This document shows positions 1 to 5,703 of a stretch of DNA of 6,159 bases, piece by piece. The stretch is from Cyclobacteriaceae bacterium. Its GTDB lineage: Bacteria; Bacteroidota; Bacteroidia; Cytophagales; Cyclobacteriaceae. The stretch lies in contig JALOMY010000195.1 of assembly GCA_025455225.1 (NCBI GenBank), positions 1-6,159 on the forward strand, read 5' to 3'. Position 1 is the first letter of the stretch, and each line of letters starts with the position of its first letter. Under the pieces are notes generated by a model, which saw only the letters and a list, made by a program, of their open reading frames with translations, did no database searches and was not told where the DNA came from. A program made the translations under genes and the position numbers.

Positions 1-324
1 ACCATAACGCCATGGGCCACCATAATATCCGGGGCCTGTAGTGTTGGCAACTGCCTCTGTTTTTTGTTCGGCACGAACGTGCATATCAATCAGCACATCA
101 GGGCTATCCGATTTGCTGAATCCTTTAGCAGCCATTTCGGCATCCACGGCACTCATAATACGATTGCGGTTCAAATCACCTACCGGCAATTTCTGTGAAT
201 CTTCACTGAAGGCGTAGGTCTTATACTTGGCAAAATCAGCTTGCTTGTCGTAGTCGTAGGTAACCTTCAGCGAGCTGCATGCTGAAACCGCAACTACCGC
301 CAGGAGGATAAAATACTTTTTCAT
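1..324 (-). CDS. DUF4136-family lipoprotein, 3' end cut by the window edge
   Basis: Reading leftward from an ATG at 324 gives 108 codons with no stop, so the C-terminus lies outside the window. The product begins MKKYFILLAVVAVSAC, a lipoprotein signal peptide with lipobox V-S-A-C and Cys16 as the expected lipidated residue. The mature part continues with a DUF4136-like pattern: a K-V-x-Y-D-Y-D start, an F-A-K-Y-K-T-Y-A-F segment, then a D-x-L-I-D-M-H strand and a Gly/Tyr-rich stretch at the truncation. The family is common in Bacteroidota envelopes and its function is not established. The gene is a distant paralogue of the divergently transcribed gene at 778. A CTGAT-N4-ATCAG palindrome lies about 60 nt upstream of the start codon, so regulation by an FNR/CRP-type protein is plausible. 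No Shine-Dalgarno sequence is obvious. Confidence 0.85.
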   Translation of the reverse strand, partial: MKKYFILLAVVAVSACSSLKVTYDYDKQADFAKYKTYAFSEDSQKLPVGDLNRNRIMSAVDAEMAAKGFSKSDSPDVLIDMHVRAEQKTEAVANTTGPGYYGGPWRYG

Positions 325-352
325 AATAATAGAGTCTGTTTTAAATTTCACG

Positions 353-360
353 GAAAGGTA
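353..360 (-). promoter_or_regulatory. Candidate Bacteroidota -7 element for the leftward lipoprotein gene
   Basis: On the minus strand this reads TACCTTTC, seven of eight positions of the Bacteroidota TAnnTTTG -7 consensus. It lies 29 nt from the ATG at 324, giving a short leader. No TTG-type -33 element is visible. The palindrome centred at 389.5 falls about 40 bases upstream of the inferred transcription start, where class II FNR/CRP activators bind. The assignment is inference from spacing only. Confidence 0.3.
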
Positions 361-382
361 AGAAATGATGCGAATTTTCATC

Positions 383-396
383 CTGATTAAAATCAG
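383..396. promoter_or_regulatory. FNR/CRP-like palindrome, copy 1
   Basis: The sequence is CTGAT-TAAA-ATCAG, with perfect 5-bp arms around a 4-bp spacer. The architecture matches FNR-type sites (E. coli FNR: TTGAT-N4-ATCAA) except at the outermost base. It is the copy nearest the leftward lipoprotein gene and sits near -40 relative to its candidate promoter. The identity of the regulator is inferred. Confidence 0.5.
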
Positions 397-429
397 TGTA
401 CCGGACAATGATCAGATAGTTCATTAAAT

Positions 430-443
430 CTGATCCAAATCAC
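430..443. promoter_or_regulatory. FNR/CRP-like palindrome, copy 2 (one arm base changed)
   Basis: The sequence is CTGAT-CCAA-ATCAC, identical in layout to copies 1 and 3 with one outer-arm mismatch. Its centre is 47 bp from copy 1. It could act as a second operator for the leftward gene. Confidence 0.4.
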
Positions 444-466
444 GGCAAAATTCAATTGTACGGCAC

Positions 467-495
467 GTTCCAAAGACCTTTCGAAAGGGTGGAAC
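467..495. repeat. Nested inverted repeat (possible hairpin or protein-binding site)
   Basis: Outer arms GTTCCA (467-472) and TGGAAC (490-495) enclose a perfect 12-bp palindrome, CCTTTCGAAAGG (477-488). As RNA the outer stem could form a hairpin with an asymmetric internal loop. There is no U-run, so it is not a typical terminator. It lies mid-way between divergent genes, where no gene end would need a terminator. Confidence 0.4.
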
Positions 496-571
496 CAGCC
501 CTGAAGATGTTTCTTCAAGTGAATTTCACTACAGGAAAATCACCCTTCTTCCCTATGCACTTCGCCTTTCC

Positions 572-585
572 CTGATCATTTTCAG
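572..585. promoter_or_regulatory. Degenerate FNR/CRP-like palindrome
   Basis: The sequence is CTGAT-CATT-TTCAG, which keeps one perfect half-site and changes one base in the other arm. It is listed because of its company; alone it would not be called. Confidence 0.2.
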
Positions 586-689
586 TCCAGAAAGTCAGCC
601 TGATTTTATTAAATGGACGCCAGCGTTTATGATAATCAAATCTCACCCTAACGAAGATGGAATACGGTAGAGATGCCAGGAGCTCGTGC

Positions 690-707
690 GTCTGATTTAA
701 ATCAGAC
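690..707. promoter_or_regulatory. FNR/CRP-like palindrome, copy 3 (perfect 18-bp palindrome)
   Basis: The sequence GTCTGATTTAAATCAGAC is a perfect 18-bp palindrome whose core, CTGAT-TTAA-ATCAG (692-705), repeats copy 1. Its centre (698.5) lies about 62 bases upstream of the start inferred from the -7-like element at 750-757. That matches a class I activator position. It is the best-conserved of the boxes and the only full one close to the rightward gene. Confidence 0.55.
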
Positions 708-749
708 TTCTCAACGATTCGGTGCCTCTCTTCTTTATCGCAGTTTTTT

Positions 750-757
750 TAGCTTTA
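750..757 (+). promoter_or_regulatory. Candidate -7 element for the rightward lipoprotein gene
   Basis: TAGCTTTA matches TAnnTTTG at all but the last base and lies 20 nt before the ATG at 778. No TTG -33 box is seen at the expected distance, consistent with dependence on an activator bound further upstream. This is inference from pattern and spacing. Confidence 0.3.
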
Positions 758-777
758 TGATGTTAAGCTAAATCACA

Positions 778-1314
778 ATGAAAAAGATTCTATTCATAGT
801 ATGGATTACCTTAGGTGCCTGCAGCACGGTTAAAATAAGCGGTGTTGAACAATCCGGTGATTTTTTACTTTCCAAATACTCCACCTTCAACTTTGTTGAT
901 GTTGTCGTACAGGGTGATGCCCTAAGCCCCAATTCAGAAACCAATCTGAATTTATTGAAAGAAGCCATCACCAAACAACTGACGCAACGCGGTCTTTCGA
1001 AAACATCCGATAATGCCGACCTTTTGGTGAACATTGGTGTGGTGGTTACAGAAGAAGTACAGACACGCGAAACAAATTTTGCCAACCCTGCCGATCGTAC
1101 CGTGTACATGGGTCAGAGAAACTATTCCTGGAAATCGCAGGAAGTTGCCGTAGGAACATACCGGCAAGGTGCCGTTACGGTCGATCTTGTTGACCGCGCC
1201 AACAATGCATTGGTCTGGAAAGGAACAGCCGAAAGTGTATTACCTTCCAAACAGAAGAACATTCCTTCGCTAATTGAAGAAGGAATGGAAAAACTCTTTG
1301 CAAAACTTAAATAG
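778..1314 (+). CDS. DUF4136-family lipoprotein
   Basis: This encodes a 178-residue predicted lipoprotein. The N-terminus MKKILFIVWITLGAC is a lipoprotein signal with lipobox L-G-A-C and Cys15 as lipidation site, which supports the ATG at 778 although no Shine-Dalgarno is visible. The mature protein shows the DUF4136 pattern: K-Y-S-T-F-N-F near 33-39, A-D-L-L-V-N near 80-85, and a late G-A-V-T-V-D-L-V-D followed by L-V-W-K-G-T-A (131-151). Members are envelope proteins of unknown function. Asp or Asn does not follow Cys15, so an outer-membrane destination is possible. It is a distant paralogue of the divergent gene at the left edge and may share control through the palindrome at 690-707. It converges on the DUF6588-type gene with only 16 nt between stop codons and no clear terminator. 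Confidence 0.88.
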   Translation: MKKILFIVWITLGACSTVKISGVEQSGDFLLSKYSTFNFVDVVVQGDALSPNSETNLNLLKEAITKQLTQRGLSKTSDNADLLVNIGVVVTEEVQTRETNFANPADRTVYMGQRNYSWKSQEVAVGTYRQGAVTVDLVDRANNALVWKGTAESVLPSKQKNIPSLIEEGMEKLFAKLK

Positions 1315-1330
1315 TCAAATACCAGGAAGT

Positions 1331-2425
1331 TTACCGGAAAGTAAAACCAAGACCGGCTGTCACCGCGCTGTATTCCTGGATGGTATAGTTACCATACAAG
1401 TAGAAAGCAAGAATATTGAACCGCATACCCACATCGAACCGGAAGCTGTTATTCTTGAAGTTAGCTGAGTAAGGATCGGTTAATGTGAACTCATCCTGAC
1501 GTCCGTCAAAAATGGTATAACTCCCTTTTATATCGGCATTGGTTTTAATGCCGTTATAGCCCACTCCTCCAAAGAACGTGATAAACGAAAGTTGCTTGGA
1601 AACAAGTGCCTGAATTAAAAACGCATTCATGGTCATCTCGGCCTTCTGGGCTGTACCAGGAGTCACGGGTGGAAATTCAGAAGCAATGCCCGATAAATCG
1701 GTGTCAATTGTTAATTGTGTAAAGCCTGCCATTAACGATAAATCAATCGGTACCATCTTAAGACCGGCTATATGTTGCTTGATGTCATGGCGAACACCAA
1801 ATCCAAGCAATTTTGCCGAAGTTGATCCAAGAGTTGATTTTGGCACAAAGCGTACCATGATATCCGTATTTTTTACCAGGCCAATGCCTACCTGGAGCAT
1901 GGGCGAACCTATAGGTGCAATCTTAATGGTCTCCCTAAGATTAAGACCTTCAGGGCCGGTAAAGCTGTCGTTGGGATCATTTTGCGGATTGCCCGGGGTG
2001 TTGACATTGCCATCCGCATCCAGATCAACATTAATAAAATAACGGGTTTCATCGTCCTTTCCTGTAATGGTTGGTGCACCGCGATCAGCATTGGTAAGAT
2101 TGGTAAAACCGGTTACGGTGGTTAAACCCAAACTGAGTGGATCAAATGTATCCTGGGATGTTGGAATAAATACCGGGGTAACAGCCACATTCAAATCAAA
2201 TCCCCCCAGTTTATGGGGCCGGGCCGTATGAAACCAGGCACCGTTCAACGAATACGAAAGACCTTCTACAAAGGGATTGATATAAGCTGTAATCATCTTG
2301 CTTCCATCCTCCTGTCCGGCTTGAAGAAACCGGATTATATCGTCTTCATTTTGTGCCAATGCTAATTGGCTTATCGTACTCATACTGGTTGTCACCAGGA
2401 GAAAAATGAGAAACTTCCTTTTCAT
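1331..2425 (-). CDS. DUF6588-type secreted / outer-membrane protein
   Basis: This encodes a 364-residue protein with a Sec signal peptide (about 1-24, cleavage likely after A-L-A before Gln25), so it is exported. After it comes a short helical segment (D-D-I-I-R-F-L-Q-A-G, about 28-37) and Y-I-N-P-F. Next is W-F-H-T-A-R-P-H-K-L-G-G-F-D-L (64-78), which I recognise as the signature of the Bacteroidota DUF6588 family. The rest is rich in alternating hydrophobic strands and ends in G-L-G-F-T-F-R, as expected for an outer-membrane beta-barrel. A loop at 134-139 has a D-x-D-x-D-G pattern followed by an Asn/Pro/Asp-rich stretch, resembling calcium-binding loops. No enzymatic motif is seen and the role is unknown. 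The start at 2425 is favoured because it gives a complete signal peptide. Confidence 0.8.
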   Translation of the reverse strand: MKRKFLIFLLVTTSMSTISQLALAQNEDDIIRFLQAGQEDGSKMITAYINPFVEGLSYSLNGAWFHTARPHKLGGFDLNVAVTPVFIPTSQDTFDPLSLGLTTVTGFTNLTNADRGAPTITGKDDETRYFINVDLDADGNVNTPGNPQNDPNDSFTGPEGLNLRETIKIAPIGSPMLQVGIGLVKNTDIMVRFVPKSTLGSTSAKLLGFGVRHDIKQHIAGLKMVPIDLSLMAGFTQLTIDTDLSGIASEFPPVTPGTAQKAEMTMNAFLIQALVSKQLSFITFFGGVGYNGIKTNADIKGSYTIFDGRQDEFTLTDPYSANFKNNSFRFDVGMRFNILAFYLYGNYTIQEYSAVTAGLGFTFR

Positions 2426-2433
2426 ACTTGTGG

Positions 2434-2445
2434 CTTTCGGTTACA
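2434..2445 (-). repeat. 12-bp element, copy A (inverted partner of 2615-2626)
   Basis: On the minus strand this reads TGTAACCGAAAG and lies 9 nt upstream of the DUF6588-type start codon, so it is probably in its leader. The identical 12-mer occurs on the plus strand at 2615-2626 before rsgA. Each copy therefore points toward its own gene. Confidence 0.5.
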
Positions 2446-2614
2446 CTGCATTCCCGTAATTATAAACAATTTCATATTGTGGAGACTTGAAATAAATTGA
2501 AAATTTGAGATACTATATTTCAGGGATTTATGATATTACTTAAATACTAATCATAAACTTGCTGCAAATACCTTATTCATATGCCTCTCCATATAATAGA
2601 AAAGCCAATGCTTT

Positions 2615-2626
2615 TGTAACCGAAAG
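2615..2626 (+). repeat. 12-bp element, copy B (inverted partner of 2434-2445)
   Basis: TGTAACCGAAAG lies 48 nt upstream of the rsgA start. Beyond the 12-mer the copies also agree at the second and fourth following bases. Taking 11 bp as the repeat, both copies are flanked on the outside by GGC (2432-2434 and 2626-2628), which could be a 3-bp target duplication of a small non-autonomous element. A shared operator or leader element fits equally well. Confidence 0.5.
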
Positions 2627-2630
2627 GCTC

Positions 2631-2648
2631 GATTTTTTTATAAAAATC
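2631..2648. repeat. Short AT-rich inverted repeat upstream of rsgA
   Basis: Seven-base arms GATTTTT and AAAAATC flank a 4-base spacer and end 26 nt before the rsgA ATG. It could be part of the promoter or a weak leader hairpin. In such AT-rich DNA it may also be chance. Confidence 0.25.
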
Positions 2649-2674
2649 AAACACAAACTTAATTTTCTTACCAC

Positions 2675-3589
2675 ATGAAAGGATTAGTGATGCGCTCCAC
2701 CGGAATGTGGTACGATGTGTGCCTGGAAGACGGCACAATTCGAATATGCCGGGTTCGGGGCAAACTCAGACTGGAGGGTTATAAAGAAACCAACCCCATT
2801 GCCGTGGGCGATTACGTTGATGTGGAGCCGGAGAATGAAGAAGGTGTAATCACGTCCATCCACGAACGAAAAAATCATATTCTCCGGCAATCGGTGAAAA
2901 AGACGGCTCACGCCCATGTGCTGGCGGCCAACATCGACCAGGCCGTGCTGGTGGTTACGCTTTCCAAACCGCGTACGTCAACGGGATTTATCGACCGTTT
3001 CCTCGTTACTGCCGAATCGTATGACATACCGCAGGTACTGATCTTCAATAAAATCGATTTATTATCTGCCGATGAACAGGACCATCAGCACAACCTGATT
3101 TCGATCTACGAAAAAATCGGGGTGCCTTGCGTGTCCTTATCAGCACTGAAAGGTTCGGTGGATGCAGCCACTGAAATTCTGAAAAATAAAACCTCGCTGA
3201 TTGCCGGTCATTCCGGAGTGGGTAAATCCACGTTACTCAACAAACTATCAGCCTCCATTCAACAGGACGTGGGTGATATCTCCGACTTCTCGGAAAAAGG
3301 AAAGCACACCACCACCTTTGCCGAAATGTTTAGAATTGATGAGCATACCTTTGTGATTGATACACCCGGCATTAAAGAATGGGGGTTGATCGGCATGAAC
3401 CCGGAAGAACTCTCCGATAATTTCCCGGAAATGAGAAAGCTTCGTTCCGAATGCAAATTCGGTTACCGGTGTCTTCATTTCCAGGAACCTAAATGTGCAG
3501 TTAAAGATGCCGTTGAACGGGGTGAGATTGCCTTAAGCCGGTATGAAAGTTATTTGAGTATGCTCGTGGGAGAAGACAACCGGAAATAG
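2675..3589 (+). CDS. rsgA: Ribosome small subunit-dependent GTPase A (RsgA/YjeQ)
   Basis: The 304-residue product is a full-length RsgA, the circularly permuted GTPase that binds the 30S subunit late in assembly and promotes release of maturation factors on GTP hydrolysis. The N-terminal OB fold covers about 1-70. The GTPase motifs follow in permuted order: G4 N-K-I-D at 125-128, G5 S-A-L at 156-158, G1 P-loop G-H-S-G-V-G-K-S-T at 178-186, G2 threonines at 212-214, and G3 D-T-P-G at 229-232. The C-terminal zinc domain has Cys260, Cys266, His268 and Cys274, all ligands present. The start M-K-G-L-V matches other Bacteroidota RsgA N-termini, so the ATG at 2675 is preferred over Met6. The protein is expected in the cytoplasm. 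It is GC-richer than the gene that follows only 3 nt later. Confidence 0.97.
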   Translation: MKGLVMRSTGMWYDVCLEDGTIRICRVRGKLRLEGYKETNPIAVGDYVDVEPENEEGVITSIHERKNHILRQSVKKTAHAHVLAANIDQAVLVVTLSKPRTSTGFIDRFLVTAESYDIPQVLIFNKIDLLSADEQDHQHNLISIYEKIGVPCVSLSALKGSVDAATEILKNKTSLIAGHSGVGKSTLLNKLSASIQQDVGDISDFSEKGKHTTTFAEMFRIDEHTFVIDTPGIKEWGLIGMNPEELSDNFPEMRKLRSECKFGYRCLHFQEPKCAVKDAVERGEIALSRYESYLSMLVGEDNRK

Positions 3590-3592
3590 AAT

Positions 3593-4402
3593 ATGAAGTA
3601 CACAATTAATAATATCGATATTCATTATGAAGCTCAGGGAAAAATTGTTCGGGGTGATGATTGTGTGCTTATTAATAATGCTATTGATCTTACTCGTAAA
3701 ACTAATTGGCATAAGGAAGGATACACGGTCGCAAAACTTTTTGATGAAGTTACCTTCCATAAATTTCTAAAAGAAACAAAGAATCTTCTTATTAATAATT
3801 GGAAAAGAGCCGGCTTAAATATCCCCTTCAATTTTGAGTTGGAGCAATATCATACATTAGCAACAGATTGGGAAATACATCTTAAAGCTTTAGAGTACAC
3901 AAAACTGATCCCTGTCCAAGAATTTCCGATTAACATCAAGTTACTTGAGAACAGAATCTCACAAATTATTGGAGAGGAGTTAGAAGTCAGAAACCCATTT
4001 GACAATCAGACAGTTTTTCACTTTCGGATTATCCGCCCATTAACATATGATAATAATCCACTGCATCGGGATGTTTGGCTGGAGGATTATAAAGATTGCG
4101 TTAACTTGTATATCCCAATTGCAGGAAGCAACGAATTATCTTCGCTAATACTTATACCAGGCAGTCATTACTGGCCTGATTCTGTTTTGGAACGGACAGA
4201 AAGTGGTGCAGTAATTAACGGAATAAAATTCAATGTACCCGCTGTTACGGCTATTCATTGTAATTATGAAATAGTTCGTCCAAATCCAATTTTAAACGAA
4301 GTACTTATTTTTTCTCCATATCTCATTCATGGAGGGGCTGTAAATCTAAATGCATCAACGACAAGAATTTCAATAGAAATAAGATTATGGAGTAAGTCAT
4401 GA
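3593..4402 (+). CDS. PhyH-like Fe(II)/2-oxoglutarate-dependent oxygenase
   Basis: The 269-residue protein is best read as a phytanoyl-CoA dioxygenase (PhyH)-type, Fe(II)/2-oxoglutarate-dependent oxygenase. The facial triad is visible: H158-x-D160 in L-H-R-D-V-W and a distal His246 in Y-L-I-H-G-G. It is followed by Arg258 in T-R-I-S, the usual 2-oxoglutarate carboxylate anchor. A P-G-S-H segment (189-192) in the jelly-roll core is also typical. Such enzymes usually hydroxylate small molecules, sugars or lipids; the substrate here is unknown. There is no signal peptide, so it is probably cytoplasmic. The ATG lies 3 nt after the rsgA stop, so it is probably co-transcribed with rsgA. Base composition is much more AT-rich than rsgA, suggesting separate acquisition. 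Its stop overlaps the stop of the convergent glycosyltransferase gene by 6 nt. Superfamily assignment is fairly secure; the reaction is not. Confidence 0.8.
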   Translation: MKYTINNIDIHYEAQGKIVRGDDCVLINNAIDLTRKTNWHKEGYTVAKLFDEVTFHKFLKETKNLLINNWKRAGLNIPFNFELEQYHTLATDWEIHLKALEYTKLIPVQEFPINIKLLENRISQIIGEELEVRNPFDNQTVFHFRIIRPLTYDNNPLHRDVWLEDYKDCVNLYIPIAGSNELSSLILIPGSHYWPDSVLERTESGAVINGIKFNVPAVTAIHCNYEIVRPNPILNEVLIFSPYLIHGGAVNLNASTTRISIEIRLWSKS

Positions 4403-5359
4403 ATACTGAAAACTGTAATATACTTTACGTATCCACAAAACCGGAATTTTTAATTCTGAGATTACAAATAAAACCCAGTCATGAATAGTCACTTTCTTTA
4501 TGGACTTGAGAAGTTGAAAAAAAAGCCTGGCTTCATTTCTATTATGTGAAAAAACGGATTGTCTTAATTCATACCTGACACGCATTATAAAACTTTCAAA
4601 TTCTTCCTTATTCTTACACATCTTAAGTATTTTCAGACAAATAAGATAGGTACTATGAAGTTGTTTGTCCCCCACCTTATACCAACCTGTGGATAATGAA
4701 GCTCTATGCTTTCTTATTAGCGTAAGCACCTCCGGAATGTACCCGTATAATGTAATCCGTGCCGACCGTACCCAGAAATCAAAATCCTCATAAGCTAGAT
4801 TTTCATCATATCCATTTAGCTGATCAATAATTTCCTTTCTAAACATTACAGTCGGTGAAGGAATAAAATAGGCTCGTATTACGAGTAAAAAAATATCTCC
4901 CTGAGGCACTTCCCTTATGAATTTCTTTTGTAAGAGATATTCAAAGTGATTACGAATGAATTTTCCGGTTTCATCAATATAATTTGCATTCGAGTATACA
5001 ACTCCATATTCTTTTCCGGAATTAATAAAGAAATCAACCTGCTTTTGTATTCTTCCGGGTAACAAAATATCGTCAGCAGCCAAATCAATGATATAATCTC
5101 CATTAGCCAGTTCAAGTGCCCGGTTAAACGCTTTACAATTACCCAGATTTTGCTCAAGTAACAGCAATTCAATCTGCGGGTAATCAATTTTTAGCTGACG
5201 GATAACGCCAGCACTTGCATCCGTGCTGGCATCATCGGCTACAATAATTTGGATGTTTGGATAGGTTTGGTGAATGACCGATACAACCGCTTCACGAACG
5301 AACCGTTCATGGTTATAACAAAGGCAGATAACGCTAACCAAAGGCAGAGATCCGGTCAT
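4397..5359 (-). CDS. Family 2 (GT-A) glycosyltransferase
   Basis: The 320-residue protein has a GT-A glycosyltransferase domain in its first 210 residues or so. It opens with P-L-V-S-V-I-C-L-C-Y-N (6-16), followed by the nucleotide-sugar-binding D-D-A-S-T-D (42-47). The metal-binding A-D-D (95-97, in place of D-x-D) and the late acidic E-D-F-D-F-W (191-196, catalytic-base region) complete the fold. The C-terminal third is rich in Lys/Arg and aromatic residues and has no convincing membrane span. Family members transfer a sugar from a nucleotide donor to a glycan, lipid or protein. Neither donor nor acceptor can be read from sequence. The ATG shares one base with the TAA stop of the upstream transferase frame (TAATG), which implies a common transcript and translational coupling. 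A role in surface polysaccharide synthesis is inferred. Confidence 0.9.
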   Translation of the reverse strand: MTGSLPLVSVICLCYNHERFVREAVVSVIHQTYPNIQIIVADDASTDASAGVIRQLKIDYPQIELLLLEQNLGNCKAFNRALELANGDYIIDLAADDILLPGRIQKQVDFFINSGKEYGVVYSNANYIDETGKFIRNHFEYLLQKKFIREVPQGDIFLLVIRAYFIPSPTVMFRKEIIDQLNGYDENLAYEDFDFWVRSARITLYGYIPEVLTLIRKHRASLSTGWYKVGDKQLHSTYLICLKILKMCKNKEEFESFIMRVRYELRQSVFSHNRNEARLFFQLLKSIKKVTIHDWVLFVISELKIPVLWIRKVYYSFQYS

Positions 5360-5703
5360 TACATATTCTTTTCAAATGTTAACTTTCTACCGGGCCTGGC
5401 ACCTAAATCAAGTTTAAAATTTAGCAGTGTTGGATTATGCAAACCATCAGCCAAAGAAACTCCCAAATCAAGTATGGAAATTCGATGGTGAAGGCAATGG
5501 TCATACAATCCTTTGGTTAAAAGGACAACCGGGCTTTGCTTATCAAATTGTTCACTGTGATCATAATAGAAATTGTACAATACATTGTGTCTCACCCGGA
5601 TCGCAATAGACGCTGCAACCCAGGTATGATTGTATTGAACAACCGACAAAATAAAATGATCCGGGAAATGGTTCACTGTTTCCTGTAGTTGCTGATACGT
5701 CAT
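5359..5703 (-). pseudogene. FemAB/GNAT-like transferase, C-terminal fragment downstream of a frameshift
   Basis: This frame carries the C-terminal half of the transferase: strand-rich sequence, then L-D-L-G-V-S-L-A-D-G-L, N-P-T-L-L-N-F-K and L-G-A-R-P. These patterns are typical of the second GNAT fold in FemAB-like proteins. The open frame continues upstream into the repeat, and a GTG at 5760 could start a longer version. The ATG at 5703 is the more interesting start because it overlaps the TGA of the upstream fragment as ATGA. Initiation there would give a 114-residue polypeptide. Its stop overlaps the glycosyltransferase start. Without one copy of the 26-bp repeat this region is simply the continuation of the upstream fragment. 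Whether the fragment is translated or stable is unknown. Confidence 0.7.

Larger units (their letters stand above)
325..777. other. Gene-free divergent intergenic region with multiple palindromes
   Basis: This 453-bp stretch separates the two divergent DUF4136 genes and has no convincing protein-coding frame. It holds three CTGAT-N4-ATCA boxes and a weaker fourth, a palindrome-in-hairpin at 467-495, and two short inverted repeats: TGAAGA/TCTTCA at 502-517 and AGTGAA/TTCACT at 518-530. The divergent geometry and the number of symmetrical elements suggest a shared regulatory region. An untranslated small RNA in the middle is possible but has no direct support. Confidence 0.6.
2426..2674. other. 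AT-rich divergent intergenic region between the DUF6588 gene and rsgA
   Basis: No coding frame is seen in these 249 bp, which must carry the promoters of both flanking genes. The region contains a 12-bp inverted repeat near its two ends, a short ACAAT/ATTGT inverted repeat at 2466-2480, and a GATTTTT/AAAAATC inverted repeat at 2631-2648 just before rsgA. No well-placed TAnnTTTG promoter could be assigned for either gene. Confidence 0.5.

Noticed and set aside
395..530. A short minus-strand open frame with an L-K-K-H-L-Q-G-W-like segment that slightly recalls transposase C-termini
   Set aside because: The resemblance is a few residues only, with no start codon, no catalytic motif and no terminal repeats. 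It is too weak to call an IS remnant.
515..748. A 78-codon open stretch on the minus strand in the first intergenic region, including a W-R-P-F-N-K-I-R-L-T-F-W-like segment
   Set aside because: It has no ATG; the only plausible start is a GTG at 646 giving about 43 residues. No family is recognised, and it runs through the FNR-like palindrome.
768..1167. Minus-strand open frames opposite the lipoprotein gene at 778
   Set aside because: They mirror the real gene, have no recognisable domains or signal, and the plus-strand gene has a lipobox and DUF4136 pattern.
1315..1330. Possible bidirectional terminator between the converging lipoprotein and DUF6588-type genes
   Set aside because: Only 16 nt separate the stops, and no stem-loop with a T-run is visible there or just inside either gene.
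1629..2042. Plus-strand 137-codon open frame inside the DUF6588-type gene
   Set aside because: It is a composition-driven shadow of the minus-strand gene, which has a signal peptide and family signature. Its translation is low-complexity and unrecognised.
2654..2661. Minus-strand TAAGTTTG, a perfect TAnnTTTG match
   Set aside because: It is more than 200 nt from the DUF6588-type start and directly before rsgA on the wrong strand. An 8-mer with two free bases is expected by chance in AT-rich DNA.
3605..3799. ATTAATAAT occurring three times (3605, 3671, 3791) in the oxygenase gene
   Set aside because: All three are in frame and encode Ile-Asn-Asn. AT-rich codon use explains them better than a regulatory repeat.
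5249..5609. Plus-strand open frames across the glycosyltransferase and transferase genes
   Set aside because: They overlap genes with clear family motifs on the other strand and show no domain of their own.
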